From contig NZ_NPKH01000014.1 of the NCBI RefSeq assembly GCF_002284535.1, positions 248,001 to 312,000 of the forward strand: 64,000 nt of DNA, in the 5' to 3' direction. Positions within the stretch are counted from its first letter, which is position 1. Each line of letters starts with the position of its first letter. The notes below the pieces were generated by a model, which was not told where the DNA came from, did no database searches, and was given only the letters and a program-made list of their open reading frames with translations. The DNA comes from Mesorhizobium wenxiniae. GTDB taxonomy: Bacteria; Pseudomonadota; Alphaproteobacteria; Rhizobiales; Rhizobiaceae. A program made the translations under genes and the position numbers. Positions 17,204 through 26,261 of the stretch are shown piece by piece.

Positions 17204-17256
17204 GATTGCTATTTGCAATCAGTTGCACGATAATAAGACTGATATGATAATGCAAC
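17204..17256. promoter_or_regulatory. Operator-like palindromes between hydrolase and HxlR genes
   Basis: GATTGC-TATTT-GCAATC (17204-17220) is followed at once by a wider dyad GTTGCA (17222-17227)/TGCAAC (17251-17256). The AT-rich centre of the second can hold the -10 elements of both divergent genes. Likely the HxlR binding region. Confidence 0.6.
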
Positions 17257-17277
17257 CGGTTTCTCTCGGAGAATCGC

Positions 17278-17805
17278 ATGAGCATTGATCGCCGGTCTGG
17301 GTGCCCGATCAACCTGTCGCTTGAAGTGTTTGGCGACCGGTGGAGCCTGATCATCCTTCGCGACATGATTTTCGGCGGCAAACGCCACTTTCGCGACCTG
17401 CTCAACGGGTCGCTGGAAGGAATCGCTTCCAACATACTCGCTGATCGGCTGAAGCGGCTGATGGAGCTCGGCATGCTGACCAGGGCGAACGATCCCACCC
17501 ACAAGCAGAAGGCAATCTACAGCCTGACTGAAATGGCGATCACGCTGGTGCCGATCCTGGCGCATCTCGGCGCCTGGGGTCGCGTCTGGCTGCCTGTCAG
17601 CGAGGAGCTCTCGATCCGCGCCGAGCTTCTGGAGAAGGGCGGCCCGCCGATGTGGGAAAAATTCATGGACGAACTGCGCCACGAACATCTGGGCACGCCT
17701 TCCGACACGCCCCCGGAGGCTACCGTGCGTGCCACCCTGCAGGCCGGATATGAGGCGGTTGCCGCCCGAAAGGCGCCGGGCGCCAAGTGCGATTCCCGCG
17801 CTTGA
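17278..17805 (+). CDS. HxlR family transcriptional regulator
   Basis: 175-residue MarR-like winged-helix regulator of the HxlR/DUF24 type: a single N-terminal cysteine in SGCPINLSLEVFGDRWSLII (Cys9), then FRDLLNGSLEGIASNILADR and the wing KQKAIYSLTE. In this family Cys often senses reactive electrophiles or redox state (established for HypR/YodB/QorR). The C-terminus is about 50 residues longer than the minimal domain. It probably controls the divergent alpha/beta hydrolase gene. Confidence 0.9.
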   Translation: MSIDRRSGCPINLSLEVFGDRWSLIILRDMIFGGKRHFRDLLNGSLEGIASNILADRLKRLMELGMLTRANDPTHKQKAIYSLTEMAITLVPILAHLGAWGRVWLPVSEELSIRAELLEKGGPPMWEKFMDELRHEHLGTPSDTPPEATVRATLQAGYEAVAARKAPGAKCDSRA

Positions 17806-17849
17806 CCAACTTATTTTCCCCATTGCAGGTCGGCTCTGCTATTAAAGGA

Positions 17850-18116
17850 ATGAAAACTATAATTTACGGGATTGGAAAAGCCTTGGTTGAGAACTCTAAG
17901 GATACTGCCCGCGCGCGGGCCGATTTGCGTTTCAAGAAGCAGGAAGAGGCAGCCACGGTTCGCCAGAAGGCGATGGCGGAATATGTCGCCGAGAGCGACG
18001 CCCGCCAGATAAAGACCAACAAACTGAGGGCGCTCCGCCTCGCCAAGGAAGCGGAAGACCTCGCCAATGCGCCGGCTGCTCCGGTGAAGAAGCCGGCGCG
18101 CGCCAAGAAAAAATAG
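17850..18116 (+). CDS. Small basic Lys/Ala/Arg-rich protein (88 aa)
   Basis: Highly charged helical protein without membrane segments. The core TARARADLRFKKQEEAA and the end KKPARAKKK suggest an elongated, nucleic-acid-associated or ribosome-associated protein. It resembles in composition small DUF6481-like proteins, but I do not recognise it with certainty. The ATG at 17850 is AT-rich around it with AAAGGA immediately upstream, too close for a good ribosome site; a TTG 11 codons later is an alternative start. Confidence 0.6.
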   Translation: MKTIIYGIGKALVENSKDTARARADLRFKKQEEAATVRQKAMAEYVAESDARQIKTNKLRALRLAKEAEDLANAPAAPVKKPARAKKK

Positions 18117-18145
18117 GGCTGGTTCGCAGCGCATAATGCTGGAAG

Positions 18146-18220
18146 CCGGAATCGGTTTCCGGAAAGAAGCTTGCGCGATTCAAATTGCAGACCGTCCTTT
18201 GCGCGTCGAACTGCGCTCTA
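18146..18220. repeat. Dispersed intergenic repeat, copy B
   Basis: CCGGAA/TTCCGG dyad, then the CCTTTGCGCGTC segment and CGCTCTA, as in copy A at 5620. It lies in a 233-bp gap (18117-18349) that otherwise holds nothing recognisable. Confidence 0.6.
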
Positions 18221-18349
18221 ATCTTCGATAACCCATCTGAAATCGCCGGCGTCTCCGACGTGCCGGCGCGGGCGTGTCCTGCCCATCTTCGGCGGTGCTG
18301 ATCCGCGACGAGGCCGGCGTCATCATCGGCGCTGTTGAGGCCGGGCTCT

Positions 18350-18772
18350 CTAGCCCATGTTTATGTCACGAGTGGCCGCTCGCATCGATACTGAGAAGCC
18401 GGCCAAGACATCGACCAGTGTGATGACCATCAGTGTGAAGAAAACCGAGTGCGCCGCGCCCTTCACCAGCAGGAACTCGACCAGGAACGCCACGAAGACG
18501 AAGGTCGACAACAGGTGGTCCATGATCGAGGCGTTCGACGTGCGCGTTGATTTCACGATTTCGATGAAGAAGAGGATCAGCCCGATCAGCACGATCAGAT
18601 CGCCGAGCGTCATCGAGAACACCCCGCCCGACATCATGCGGATCGAGAACATTTGGCTTGCCCAGGGATCGTCGCCGCCGCCGAATATTCCCAGAAGCCC
18701 GAGATTATAAAGGACGAAGGGCACGATCAGCAGCGGGATGGCACCGAACATCAGAAGGCTCCGGTTGGACAA
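18350..18772 (-). CDS. Four-helix integral membrane protein (140 aa)
   Basis: Hydrophobic protein with predicted helices at about 5-28, 52-71, 84-104 and 107-128, and a short polar C-terminus. It begins MSNRSLLMFGAIPLLIVPFV. No catalytic or transport motif is visible. Similar unnamed proteins occur in rhizobia, from memory. It ends a minus-strand unit of its own; function unknown. Confidence 0.75.
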   Translation of the reverse strand: MSNRSLLMFGAIPLLIVPFVLYNLGLLGIFGGGDDPWASQMFSIRMMSGGVFSMTLGDLIVLIGLILFFIEIVKSTRTSNASIMDHLLSTFVFVAFLVEFLLVKGAAHSVFFTLMVITLVDVLAGFSVSMRAATRDINMG

Positions 18773-18913
18773 CCTTCTCTAGTATGCGCTCGGCGTTCGC
18801 CGTCAAGAATTTTCGACCGTGCGAAATAACAATGTTAGCCGGCACGGCTGCCGTCCGGTACGGCTGCTGAGCTCTTTGAAATTGGTCGGTGGGCGATCAT
18901 CTCCGCCAAATGC

Positions 18914-18940
18914 AAAAAGACCGGCGCAATGGCCGGTCTT
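18914..18940 (-). terminator. Intrinsic terminator of rpmF
   Basis: On the minus strand AAGACCGGC pairs with GCCGGTCTT and is followed by a T-run, 30 bp after the rpmF stop codon. This is a regular rho-independent terminator. Confidence 0.85.
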
Positions 18941-18969
18941 CGGGAGTCACAAAACCGTCGAAAGCGTTC

Positions 18970-19152
18970 TCAGCTTTCCTTCGGCTCCAGAACCTGGCGA
19001 CCGCGATACATGCCGGTCTTCATGTCGATATGGTGCGGGCGGCGCATCTCGCCGGAATTCTTGTCCTCGACATAGGTCGGGGCCTTCAAGGCATCGGCCG
19101 AACGGCGCATGCCGCGCTTCGACGGAGAGGTTTTTCGTTTCGGTACGGCCAT
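18970..19152 (-). CDS. rpmF: 50S ribosomal protein L32
   Basis: 60-residue L32, a structural protein of the large ribosomal subunit. The [20 protein letters not shown] start is diagnostic. It lacks the zinc-binding cysteines found in some L32 proteins, as usual in this order. GGAGC lies 7 bp before the ATG. The terminator at 18914 ends the unit; mtgA lies upstream on the same strand, with a possible own promoter (TATAGG) in the 138-bp gap. Confidence 0.97.
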   Translation of the reverse strand: MAVPKRKTSPSKRGMRRSADALKAPTYVEDKNSGEMRRPHHIDMKTGMYRGRQVLEPKES

Positions 19153-19290
19153 GGATATGCTCCATTACATGGTCAAAATGCCCCGGCTGCCCTCGTGAAA
19201 GGGCCGCGTCAGGGGCCGGAATCTGAGAAAGTCGGGTGCCTATACACGCCCTGCGCCGTTTTGGCCAGCGTCGCCGCAAATTTTTTTAAG

Positions 19291-20010
19291 CTAACGCAGA
19301 CAGCCGACATAGGCGCCAGACCGGCCCGCGCGCCGCTCGATCAGCGCGGCCAGCCGTCTCAGCCCCGGTCCGGGCTTTGTCGGGTTGCGCGCGATTGGGT
19401 TCGGCAAGGTGACGGCAAGCAGCGCCGCCTGGCGACGCGACAATCGTTTTGCCGAAACCCCGAAATGGTGCTGGGCGGCGGCCTCGATGCCATAGATGCC
19501 CGGCCCCCATTCGGCGATATTGAGATAGATTTCCATGATGCGCCGTTTCGACATCACCATGTCGACATAGACGGCCAGCGGCAGCTCGACGACTTTCCGG
19601 ACCGAGCCCAGCGGCCGCGACCAGAGATAAAGGTTCTTCACGGTCTGCATGGTGATGGTCGAGGCGCCGCGCGTCATCTCGCCGGCCAGCGCATCGTCGA
19701 CGACGCCCCTCAACTCGCCAAGGTCGATGCCGCGGTGGAAACAGAACTGCCCGTCTTCCGACATGATGACCGAATTCGCCAGCGCCGGCGCCACATCGTC
19801 GATCGAGACCCAGCGCCGGTCATAGCCGGAAAACGTCGCCAGATCCTTCAGCATCAGTGTCGATACCGGATGGACGAACGGCGGGAGATACAGAAAGGTC
19901 AGCACCACCGGCATCAGCGCCAGCACGACGGCGATGGTGATACCGCGCCGGACCCAGTGCCGGGGCCAACGTTTGAGACCGATGCGGTTGCCGCGTTTCG
20001 GCCTCACCAT
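19291..20010 (-). CDS. mtgA: Monofunctional peptidoglycan transglycosylase
   Basis: Family GT51 glycosyltransferase polymerising lipid II into glycan strands at the outer face of the inner membrane. 239 residues, normal length. It has one N-terminal membrane anchor (about 21-41) and the GT51 blocks [28 protein letters not shown] and [14 protein letters not shown]. The start at 20010 (GAAGGG upstream) is chosen; a longer frame runs to 20142 but would overlap the divergent ispA start. Confidence 0.95.
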   Translation of the reverse strand: MVRPKRGNRIGLKRWPRHWVRRGITIAVVLALMPVVLTFLYLPPFVHPVSTLMLKDLATFSGYDRRWVSIDDVAPALANSVIMSEDGQFCFHRGIDLGELRGVVDDALAGEMTRGASTITMQTVKNLYLWSRPLGSVRKVVELPLAVYVDMVMSKRRIMEIYLNIAEWGPGIYGIEAAAQHHFGVSAKRLSRRQAALLAVTLPNPIARNPTKPGPGLRRLAALIERRAGRSGAYVGCLR

Positions 20011-20140
20011 GTCCAGCCCTTCGGTTTCGTAATCGACGATCGGTTCCGCCAAGCCGCTCAATCCATGCTGCTCCCTGCCCCCGGCATAATGGCGCTTGGC
20101 TTCTTGCGCAACGTCTGAGTGTCGGCTACCCGTCCCCGGC

Positions 20141-21058
20141 ATGACGAAAGACGATCAAATGCCGTTCGAGGCAGCGCTTGTCGCGCGCACAGGTCCGGTC
20201 GAGGCGCTGCTCAGGCGACTGCTCGACGACCGCCCCCTTTCAGGCGAGATCGCGCGGCCGCAACGTCTGATGGAGGCGATGCGCCACGGCGTGCTGAACG
20301 GCGGCAAGCGCCTGCGCCCCTTCCTAGTCATGGAAAGCGCCGCGCTGTTTTCCGCGGACGGCGAGGCGGCGCTGCGCGTGGCGGCGGCGCTCGAATGCGT
20401 GCATTGCTATTCGCTGATCCATGACGATCTGCCGGCCATGGACGACGACGATCTGCGCCGTGGCCAGCCGACCGTGCACAAGGCCTTCGACGAGGCGACC
20501 GCTATCCTCGCCGGCGACGCCTTGCTGGCGCTCGCCTTCGACATCATTGCCGACGAAGCAACAATGCTGCCGGCCGAGCGACGGGCGGCGCTGGTGCTGG
20601 CGCTGGCCCGCGCTGCCGGAGCTGGCGGCATGGTCGGCGGCCAGATGCTCGATCTCGAAGCCGAGCGTATCAGGCCGGACGAGGCCGGCATCATCCGGCT
20701 TCAGGCGATGAAGACCGGCGCACTGATCCGCTTCGCCTGCGAGGCGGGCGCAATCCTTGCCGGCGCGCCAGCGGCCGACCGTGCAAGACTGGCGGAATTC
20801 GGCTCCGCGATCGGGCTTGCCTTTCAACTTGCCGACGATTTGCTCGACCTGACGGCGGACGCGCACCAGATGGGCAAGGCAACCGGCAAGGATGCAGCCG
20901 CCGGCAAGGCGACGCTGGTGGCGCTGCACGGCCCCAATTGGGCGCGGGGCCAGCTTCAGGGCCTCGTCGACCAGGCCCACGCCTTGCTTCATCCCTATGG
21001 CGACGAGGCCGTGCTTCTGAAGCAGGCAGCCGAATTCGTGGCGGCCCGCAACAGCTGA
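20141..21058 (+). CDS. ispA: Polyprenyl (farnesyl/geranyl) diphosphate synthase
   Basis: Trans-prenyltransferase condensing IPP with allylic diphosphates to make farnesyl diphosphate. 305 residues. First aspartate-rich motif [14 protein letters not shown] (chain length typical of FPP synthase of the bacterial type), second DDLLDLT, with GGKRLRPFL near the N-terminus. Start uncertain: 20141 or the internal ATG at 20159. It is divergent from mtgA. Together with ispG in this window it serves isoprenoid supply; product length is inferred. Confidence 0.9.
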   Translation: MTKDDQMPFEAALVARTGPVEALLRRLLDDRPLSGEIARPQRLMEAMRHGVLNGGKRLRPFLVMESAALFSADGEAALRVAAALECVHCYSLIHDDLPAMDDDDLRRGQPTVHKAFDEATAILAGDALLALAFDIIADEATMLPAERRAALVLALARAAGAGGMVGGQMLDLEAERIRPDEAGIIRLQAMKTGALIRFACEAGAILAGAPAADRARLAEFGSAIGLAFQLADDLLDLTADAHQMGKATGKDAAAGKATLVALHGPNWARGQLQGLVDQAHALLHPYGDEAVLLKQAAEFVAARNS

Positions 21059-21083
21059 CGCTGTTCCAAGTTGTACTCGCGTC

Positions 21084-21992
21084 CTATGGCGCGCCGTGTA
21101 GCCAAGGAGGGTTGGCGAATTGTTCCGCCAGGAAATCCACGAACACGCGCACACGCGGCGACAGGATTCCGCCAGGCGGATAGACGGCGCAGATTGGTGG
21201 TCCGTCATGATGATTGTATCCGGTGAGCAATGCGGTCAGTCTGCCTACTCTGATATCCGGTCCAACCAATATCTCCGACATGCGGACGATGCCGACACCG
21301 GCGAGCGCCAGCCGGCGTAGCGCTTCCGTGCTGTTGGCCTCTATCGGGCTGCGGATACGCATGCTTTGCGGACCGTCCGGGCCATCGAATTCCCAGATGT
21401 TGAGGCCGCCGCGTGATGTGATGCCAAGACATGTATGATGTTGAAGATCGCCTGGCGTCATCGGGATACCGTGTTTTTCGAGATACCGAGCTGACGCGCA
21501 AATGACACGGTGATTGGGCGCCAGCCGCCGCATCACCAGCCTGGAATCGCTCTGGGCGGCAACGCGCACGGCCACGTCCGTTTCCTCAGCCAACAGGTCG
21601 ACAATCGTATCTGTGAACATCAGCTCGAGCTCGATGGCAGGGTAGCGATCGATGAAGGCCGGTAACATCGGCACGATCAAACGATGGCCGAAGGCGCTTG
21701 GAAGACTGACCCGCAGCCGGCCGCGCGGTTCTGCGCCGGGTTGAATCGCGATTTCAGCCTCTTTGATGTCGTTCAGGATACGGCGAGCGCTATCGGCATA
21801 GGTGCTGCCTTCCGCCGTCAAGCTGATGCGCCGCGTCGAGCGTTGCAGCAATCGCACGCCAAGGCGGGACTCAAGCCGCCCGATGATCTTGCTGACGGCC
21901 GATGGGCTCATCCGCAGCCGGCGTGCCGCCGCCGAGAAATCGCCTTCCTCGACAACCGACAGGAACACACCCATCGTTTCTGGCCGGTCCAC
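21084..21992 (-). CDS. LysR family transcriptional regulator
   Basis: 302-residue LysR protein: N-terminal winged helix (GDFSAAARRLRMSPSAVSKI, then LGVRLLQRSTRRISLT) and a periplasmic-binding-protein-like sensor domain. The C-terminus ends in YPPGGILSPRVRVFVDFLAE, the form seen in CrgA/AaeR-like members. Convergent with ispA, 25 bp apart. The target is not evident; the divergent neighbour is only a short frame at 22109. Confidence 0.92.
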   Translation of the reverse strand: MDRPETMGVFLSVVEEGDFSAAARRLRMSPSAVSKIIGRLESRLGVRLLQRSTRRISLTAEGSTYADSARRILNDIKEAEIAIQPGAEPRGRLRVSLPSAFGHRLIVPMLPAFIDRYPAIELELMFTDTIVDLLAEETDVAVRVAAQSDSRLVMRRLAPNHRVICASARYLEKHGIPMTPGDLQHHTCLGITSRGGLNIWEFDGPDGPQSMRIRSPIEANSTEALRRLALAGVGIVRMSEILVGPDIRVGRLTALLTGYNHHDGPPICAVYPPGGILSPRVRVFVDFLAEQFANPPWLHGAP

Positions 21993-22108
21993 GTCATCTA
22001 TTCCAATTCGTCACAGATGAACGGAAATTATCATGGATTATCGGCACGCGCGATACATAATATGATTTTCCTCGCCAGCATCCAAAAATACCGGCGAGGA
22101 GGTGCGCG

Positions 22109-22297
22109 ATGCGTTCAGAACAGCCAAATCTGCGCGATGCTCACGAGTTGCATCGGTGGGCACGTCGCCAGCGCAGCGCCGCAATTGGCCGGTTATGTCT
22201 TCGTATTATCCGCGTGCTCAGTCGGCCACGTCAAAGGATGGGGAACCGCTCAAAGCGAAGCAACGTCCGGGCTAGCGCAACCGGCCGATCGGAATGA
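22109..22297 (+). CDS. Putative small Arg-rich protein (62 aa)
   Basis: Short frame with an excellent ribosome site (GAGGAGGTGCGCG before the ATG) and a basic helical stretch LHRWARRQRSAAIGRLCLRI that recalls small DUF1127-like peptides. Its last 26 bp overlap the opposite end of the methyltransferase gene. It is the only candidate target divergent from the LysR gene. Composition alone cannot prove coding; I rate it below even odds. Confidence 0.35.
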   Translation: MRSEQPNLRDAHELHRWARRQRSAAIGRLCLRIIRVLSRPRQRMGNRSKRSNVRASATGRSE

Positions 22298-23009
22298 TTT
22301 CCGGCGATGTCGGACCGTATGGCTCGCCACGCCAGTTGCCGAGCCATGCTTCGACGACCAGCCCGGTCTCGTCCAGCATCTGCGCAAAGCTTTCCTTTAC
22401 CGGGAAGGCTATTTTCGATTCGGCGCTGAGCACCCGCCCGCTATCGGAGATTACGCAGTGGGTCGAGTAAGTGACGACGCCGGTAGCGGGATCGCGCCGA
22501 AAATCGTTCCACGCTCTTACAGTGCCCAATCTTGGATGACTCAGTTCCCGTTCGGACCGGTCCGGCGTCCACTCGAGCCATTCCTCCGTGGCTGGATTTC
22601 GCGTGTCGAAGATGAAGCGCCCATCGGCAGCCAGATGAGCAGCGATCGTGGCAAGCACCGCCTCTCGATCTTCTGGCGTCAGAAACACCTGGAAGGCGTG
22701 CCCGGTCAAAATCACCAGATCGAAGCGTCGTCCGAGCCGGACATTGCGCGCATCGGCCTCGACCCAGTCGACCCTCAGCCCGCCGGCTTTGCGGCGCGCG
22801 ATGTCGAGCATCGCCGGCGCGGGGTCGACGCCGGTCACGCTGCGCCGATCGGCGAGCGCGGCGGCCAATTGCCCGGTACCGCAGCCGAGATCGAGGACCG
22901 AGCCCGCGTCCTTGGCAAAGCCGACGCAATAGTCAAAGTCCACGCCACCTTCGTTCTCGATATCATAGAACTGGACGAGGTCGGGATCGCTGTAAAGAAG
23001 GTCGGTCAT
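22272..23009 (-). CDS. Class I SAM-dependent methyltransferase
   Basis: 245-residue Rossmann-fold methyltransferase: motif I VLDLGCGTGQLAAAL (about 39-53), motif II acidic GVDPAPAMLD, and motif IV FDLVILTGHAFQVF. The long C-terminal strand-rich part (GTVRAWNDFRRDPATGVVTY) is typical of small-molecule methyltransferases (Methyltransf_25 type). The substrate is unknown. It stands alone. Confidence 0.88.
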   Translation of the reverse strand: MTDLLYSDPDLVQFYDIENEGGVDFDYCVGFAKDAGSVLDLGCGTGQLAAALADRRSVTGVDPAPAMLDIARRKAGGLRVDWVEADARNVRLGRRFDLVILTGHAFQVFLTPEDREAVLATIAAHLAADGRFIFDTRNPATEEWLEWTPDRSERELSHPRLGTVRAWNDFRRDPATGVVTYSTHCVISDSGRVLSAESKIAFPVKESFAQMLDETGLVVEAWLGNWRGEPYGPTSPEIIPIGRLR

Positions 23010-23093
23010 GTGGGCCTATAGCTGGAGCCAGAGAGCGGCAGAATTCGTGAATGCGCAGCTTCGGCGGTTTCTTGGCAAATCGGTCGCTACCCA

Positions 23094-23966
23094 TCACCGA
23101 TTGCGCACCACAATGCATGCACCGCCGACGCTTTGCAGTTTCTGGCAGATGTTGTTGGCCTTGGCTTTGGAGTCGGCGCCGATCCGGACCGCATAGATGC
23201 CGCGCCTGCCGATCGGCGTGCGCACCCGGCTGACCACCGGATCATGCCCGCCAAGCAAGTCCGGAAACCGGCGCTTCACACCATTCCATTGACTGAGCGC
23301 CGCGGCGCGGCGGAAATTGCCGGCCACCTGCACGCCCCACGGCTTGATGTTGATCGACGCCATGGCCACGGTTTGGGACTTGATGACCGGCAGCCTGCGG
23401 CAGGCGACCGCGAAGCTCGCTTTCTTGTCGAGCGGCCGGATGGTGCCGGCATAGGCGGTGTCGGTGAACCTGTCGGCCGGCTCGCCCATGATGTCCAGAA
23501 CGTAGTTTTCGGTCTCCATTGGCAGGAAGCCACCGGAACTCAGCCAGCGCGAGACCCGGTTTTCACCGGCATTGTACGCGGCGGCCGCCAGGCCTAGATT
23601 GCCGAAGCCGGTTTTCATCTCGGCGAGATATTTTGCCGAGGCCGGGATAGCCTGCTCGATATCGAAGGAATTGGCAAGGCCGCGTATCTTGGCGGTGCCC
23701 GGCATGAACTGGGCTATGCCTTCGGCGCCGACCGGACTGACCGCATTGGGATCGAAGCGGCTTTCCTTCCAGATCAGCCGGGCAAAGAAGTCCTTGGGCA
23801 GGCCGTTTTGATCGGCATGGACCTCGATCAGGTTGCAAACACGGTCGAGCAGCCGCTGCTTGGCAGGGCGCGGCGGATCGGCGTGGGCGGCTGTCGCCCA
23901 GCCGAGCCCGCCAAGCAAAACCAATCCACCAAGCAAAACCGGCGTCGCCCAGGGGAAGCGCCGCAT
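23094..23966 (-). CDS. Lytic transglycosylase with C-terminal SPOR-like domain
   Basis: Periplasmic murein lyase of the Slt family, 290 residues. A signal peptide with cleavage after ATAAHA (1-29) precedes a lysozyme-like domain (about 35-160) with catalytic Glu68 in ESRFDPNA, the GIAQFMPGT motif and AYNAGENRV. The C-terminal part, VQVAGNFRRAAALSQW and later VRIGADSKAKANNICQKL, looks like a SPOR peptidoglycan-binding domain. The start at 23966 is only 5 bp past the ispG stop, so the two are an operon. Confidence 0.88.
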   Translation of the reverse strand: MRRFPWATPVLLGGLVLLGGLGWATAAHADPPRPAKQRLLDRVCNLIEVHADQNGLPKDFFARLIWKESRFDPNAVSPVGAEGIAQFMPGTAKIRGLANSFDIEQAIPASAKYLAEMKTGFGNLGLAAAAYNAGENRVSRWLSSGGFLPMETENYVLDIMGEPADRFTDTAYAGTIRPLDKKASFAVACRRLPVIKSQTVAMASINIKPWGVQVAGNFRRAAALSQWNGVKRRFPDLLGGHDPVVSRVRTPIGRRGIYAVRIGADSKAKANNICQKLQSVGGACIVVRNR

Positions 23967-23970
23967 CGAC

Positions 23971-25224
23971 CTACTCCGCCGCGGCCTTGCCAGGTTGCCC
24001 AAACCGCTGCTCGATATAATCGGCGACCATTTTTTCGAAGTCGGCGGCAATCGAAGGGCCGCGCAGCGTCGCCGCCTTCCTGCCGTCGACGAACACCGGC
24101 GCCGTCGGCGTCTCGCCGGTACCGGGCAGCGAAATGCCGATGTCGGCAAGCTTGGATTCACCTGGACCGTTGACGATGCAGCCCATCACCGCGACCTTGA
24201 GGTTTTCGACGCCGGGATATTTTTCACGCCACACCGGCATGTTTTTGCGCAGATCCGCCTGAATATTCTGGGCGAGTTCCTGGAACACGGTAGAGGTCGT
24301 ACGACCGCAGCCGGGGCAGGCGGCGACGATCGGCACGAACTGCCGGAAACCCATGGTCTGCAGGAGTTCTTGCGACACCTGCACCTCGCGCGTGCGGTCG
24401 CCATTCGGCTCCGGTGTCAGCGAGATGCGGATCGTATCGCCAATGCCTTGCTGGAGCAGGATGCCCATCGCCGCGGACGAGGCGACGATGCCTTTCGAAC
24501 CCATGCCGGCCTCGGTGAGGCCGAGATGCAGCGCGTGGTTGGAGCGGGTGGCAAGCTCGGTGTAGACGGCGATCAGATCCTGCACGCCGCTGACCTTGGC
24601 CGACAGGATGATCTTCTCGCGGCCAAGGCCGATCTCCTCGGCCATTTCGGCCGAAAGGATCGCCGACCGCACGATCGCCTCGCGCGTTACCTCCTGCGCG
24701 GTCAGCGGAAAGCCTCGGCGCTGGTTGTCGTCCATCAGCCGAGTCAGAAGCTCCTGGTCGAGCGACCCCCAGTTGACGCCGATGCGCACCGGCTTGTCGT
24801 ACCGGATCGCCATCTCGACGATCGCCGCGAACTGCCGGTCCTTCTTGTCCTTGAAGCCGACATTGCCCGGATTGATGCGGTATTTGGCCAGCGCCTCGGC
24901 GCAAGACGGGTGGTCGGCGAGCAGCTTGTGGCCGATATAGTGGAAATCGCCGACCAGCGGCACGTTGATGCCGAGCCGTTCGAGCCGCTCGCGGATGGCG
25001 GGCACGGCGGCAGCACTCTCGTCGCGATCGACGGTGATGCGCACGATCTCGGAGCCGGCGCGATGCAGCGCCGCAATCTGAGCGACTGTCTGGTCGACGT
25101 CGGCGGTGTCGGTGTTGGTCATCGACTGAACGACGACAGGCGCACCCCCGCCGACCATCACGCCGCCGACATCGACACCGACCGATGTACGGCGCGGGAA
25201 GGGTGAAGAAAAATATCCGGTCAT
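23971..25224 (-). CDS. ispG: 4-hydroxy-3-methylbut-2-enyl diphosphate synthase
   Basis: Iron-sulphur enzyme of the MEP isoprenoid pathway converting MEcPP to HMBPP. 417 residues, the usual proteobacterial length, with the TIM-barrel start [18 protein letters not shown] and the [4Fe-4S] ligands in [10 protein letters not shown] and [12 protein letters not shown]. The start at 25224 fits the family; the reading frame happens to stay open for 327 bp upstream through the repeat region, which is not coding. It leads the operon with the lytic transglycosylase gene. Confidence 0.96.
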   Translation of the reverse strand: MTGYFSSPFPRRTSVGVDVGGVMVGGGAPVVVQSMTNTDTADVDQTVAQIAALHRAGSEIVRITVDRDESAAAVPAIRERLERLGINVPLVGDFHYIGHKLLADHPSCAEALAKYRINPGNVGFKDKKDRQFAAIVEMAIRYDKPVRIGVNWGSLDQELLTRLMDDNQRRGFPLTAQEVTREAIVRSAILSAEMAEEIGLGREKIILSAKVSGVQDLIAVYTELATRSNHALHLGLTEAGMGSKGIVASSAAMGILLQQGIGDTIRISLTPEPNGDRTREVQVSQELLQTMGFRQFVPIVAACPGCGRTTSTVFQELAQNIQADLRKNMPVWREKYPGVENLKVAVMGCIVNGPGESKLADIGISLPGTGETPTAPVFVDGRKAATLRGPSIAADFEKMVADYIEQRFGQPGKAAAE

Positions 25225-25253
25225 GGCCGGCTGCCCTTTGTTAGCGCCGAATT

Positions 25254-25338
25254 CCGGAATCGGTTTCCGGAAACAATCATGCGCAAAAATCAAAATACAG
25301 CGTCGTTTGCGCGTCCGAAAGGACGCGCGGCGCCGTAG
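25254..25338. repeat. Dispersed intergenic repeat, copy C
   Basis: CCGGAATCGGTTTCCGG (25254-25270), then ATCATGCGCAAAAATC, the GCGCGTCC/GGACGCGC hairpin and CGCCGTAG. It lies in the 376-bp gap upstream of ispG (25225-25600). Confidence 0.75.
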
Positions 25339-25500
25339 AAGGTCCCGGCATGAGGTGGAGGAGCAAAGATGGCTTGTCAATGGCGACAGGCAGTCAGACC
25401 TGTCAAATCGACCGCCGGACAAAAAGGAAACGCTCCGGCGGCATGGGCTTGCCACCGGAGAAGATGGTCGCGCGCAAAGCGCGCACCCCCGCACATGACC

Positions 25501-25593
25501 CCGAAAATCGAAACGATTTTCGGAAAGATCATGCGCCAAAATCAGAAGCACGACAGCGCCCGTTGCGCGTCCAAAGGACGCGCGGCGCTGTAG
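25501..25593. repeat. Dispersed intergenic repeat, copy D
   Basis: CCGAAAATCG/CGATTTTCGG dyad, ATCATGCGCCAAAATC, GCGCGTCC/GGACGCGC hairpin and GGCGCTGTAG. It is only 162 bp from copy C; the DNA between (25339-25500) shows no gene I can support. Confidence 0.75.
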
Positions 25594-25600
25594 ATGAGCG

Positions 25601-25786
25601 TCAGTGCGTGGTGGGTTTCGGTTTCGCCTTCAATTTCTCAATCTCGTCCTTGAGTGCCAGCTTGCGCCGCTTGAGATTCACGATTTCGAGGTCGTCGACC
25701 GATGGATGGTTCATCGCATCATCGATTTCGCGTTCGATGTCGCCGTGTTTCCGCTGCAGCTCATCAAGATGGGATGCAAGAGACAT
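25601..25786 (-). CDS. DUF465 (YdcH) family protein
   Basis: 61-residue helical-hairpin protein: [20 protein letters not shown], then [16 protein letters not shown], the standard DUF465 signature. Small cytosolic proteins of unknown role. Paired with a divergent paralogue 240 bp away at 26026, so the gap between them holds both promoters. Confidence 0.9.
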   Translation of the reverse strand: MSLASHLDELQRKHGDIEREIDDAMNHPSVDDLEIVNLKRRKLALKDEIEKLKAKPKPTTH

Positions 25787-26025
25787 GATTGGTTCTCCCT
25801 TTCATGGTTTCCTCGATTGCAGCCGTCAAGGCGCGTCCACCGCAGGCTCGCTTCTATGACGGCATAATGACAGTGTGCCACTAAAGGGCATCGATGTCGA
25901 ATGCTGCGTGGTAGCATTCCACGACAATACGAAATGTGGTATTGGCTGCGCGCCGGTGCAAGATACCTCCGGCCCCGCCCAATCAGGCCCATTTTTGGGC
26001 GCCGCAGACGTGCAGACGGTAGATA

Positions 26026-26229
26026 ATGTCCGAACAGGAACAGGCCGATATCCGCCTCGAATATTCTCGGCTGAAGCAAGAGCACGCCGATTTTGACGCG
26101 GCGATCAACGCGATGATCGCCATCGGCTGCGACCCTCTGCAGATCCAGCGCATGAAGAAGAAAAAGCTTTTCCTGAAAGACCGGCTGATGGCGCTGGAAG
26201 ACCGGATTATACCCGACATCATCGCGTGA
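26026..26229 (+). CDS. DUF465 (YdcH) family protein
   Basis: 67-residue DUF465 member: EYSRLKQEHADFDAAINAMI, then IQRMKKKKLFLKDRLMALED. It differs from the paralogue at 25601 in the loop and basic cluster, so the two are not recent copies. Function unknown. Confidence 0.9.
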   Translation: MSEQEQADIRLEYSRLKQEHADFDAAINAMIAIGCDPLQIQRMKKKKLFLKDRLMALEDRIIPDIIA

Positions 26230-26261
26230 GCGAATCCACTTACCGTCGCGGCAAATCCTGC

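Noticed and set aside
18240..18349. Possible gene remnant (frame reading VLIRDEAGVIIGAVEAG)
   Set aside because: Too short and unmatched to any family I know; could be chance.
25225..25551. N-terminal extension of IspG through the repeat region
   Set aside because: The extra 109 codons run through dispersed repeats C and D and have no relation to IspG; the family start is at 25224.
25369..25593. Small + strand frame with a good GGAGGAG ribosome site between repeats C and D
   Set aside because: The frame runs into and ends in repeat D and has no protein-like pattern.
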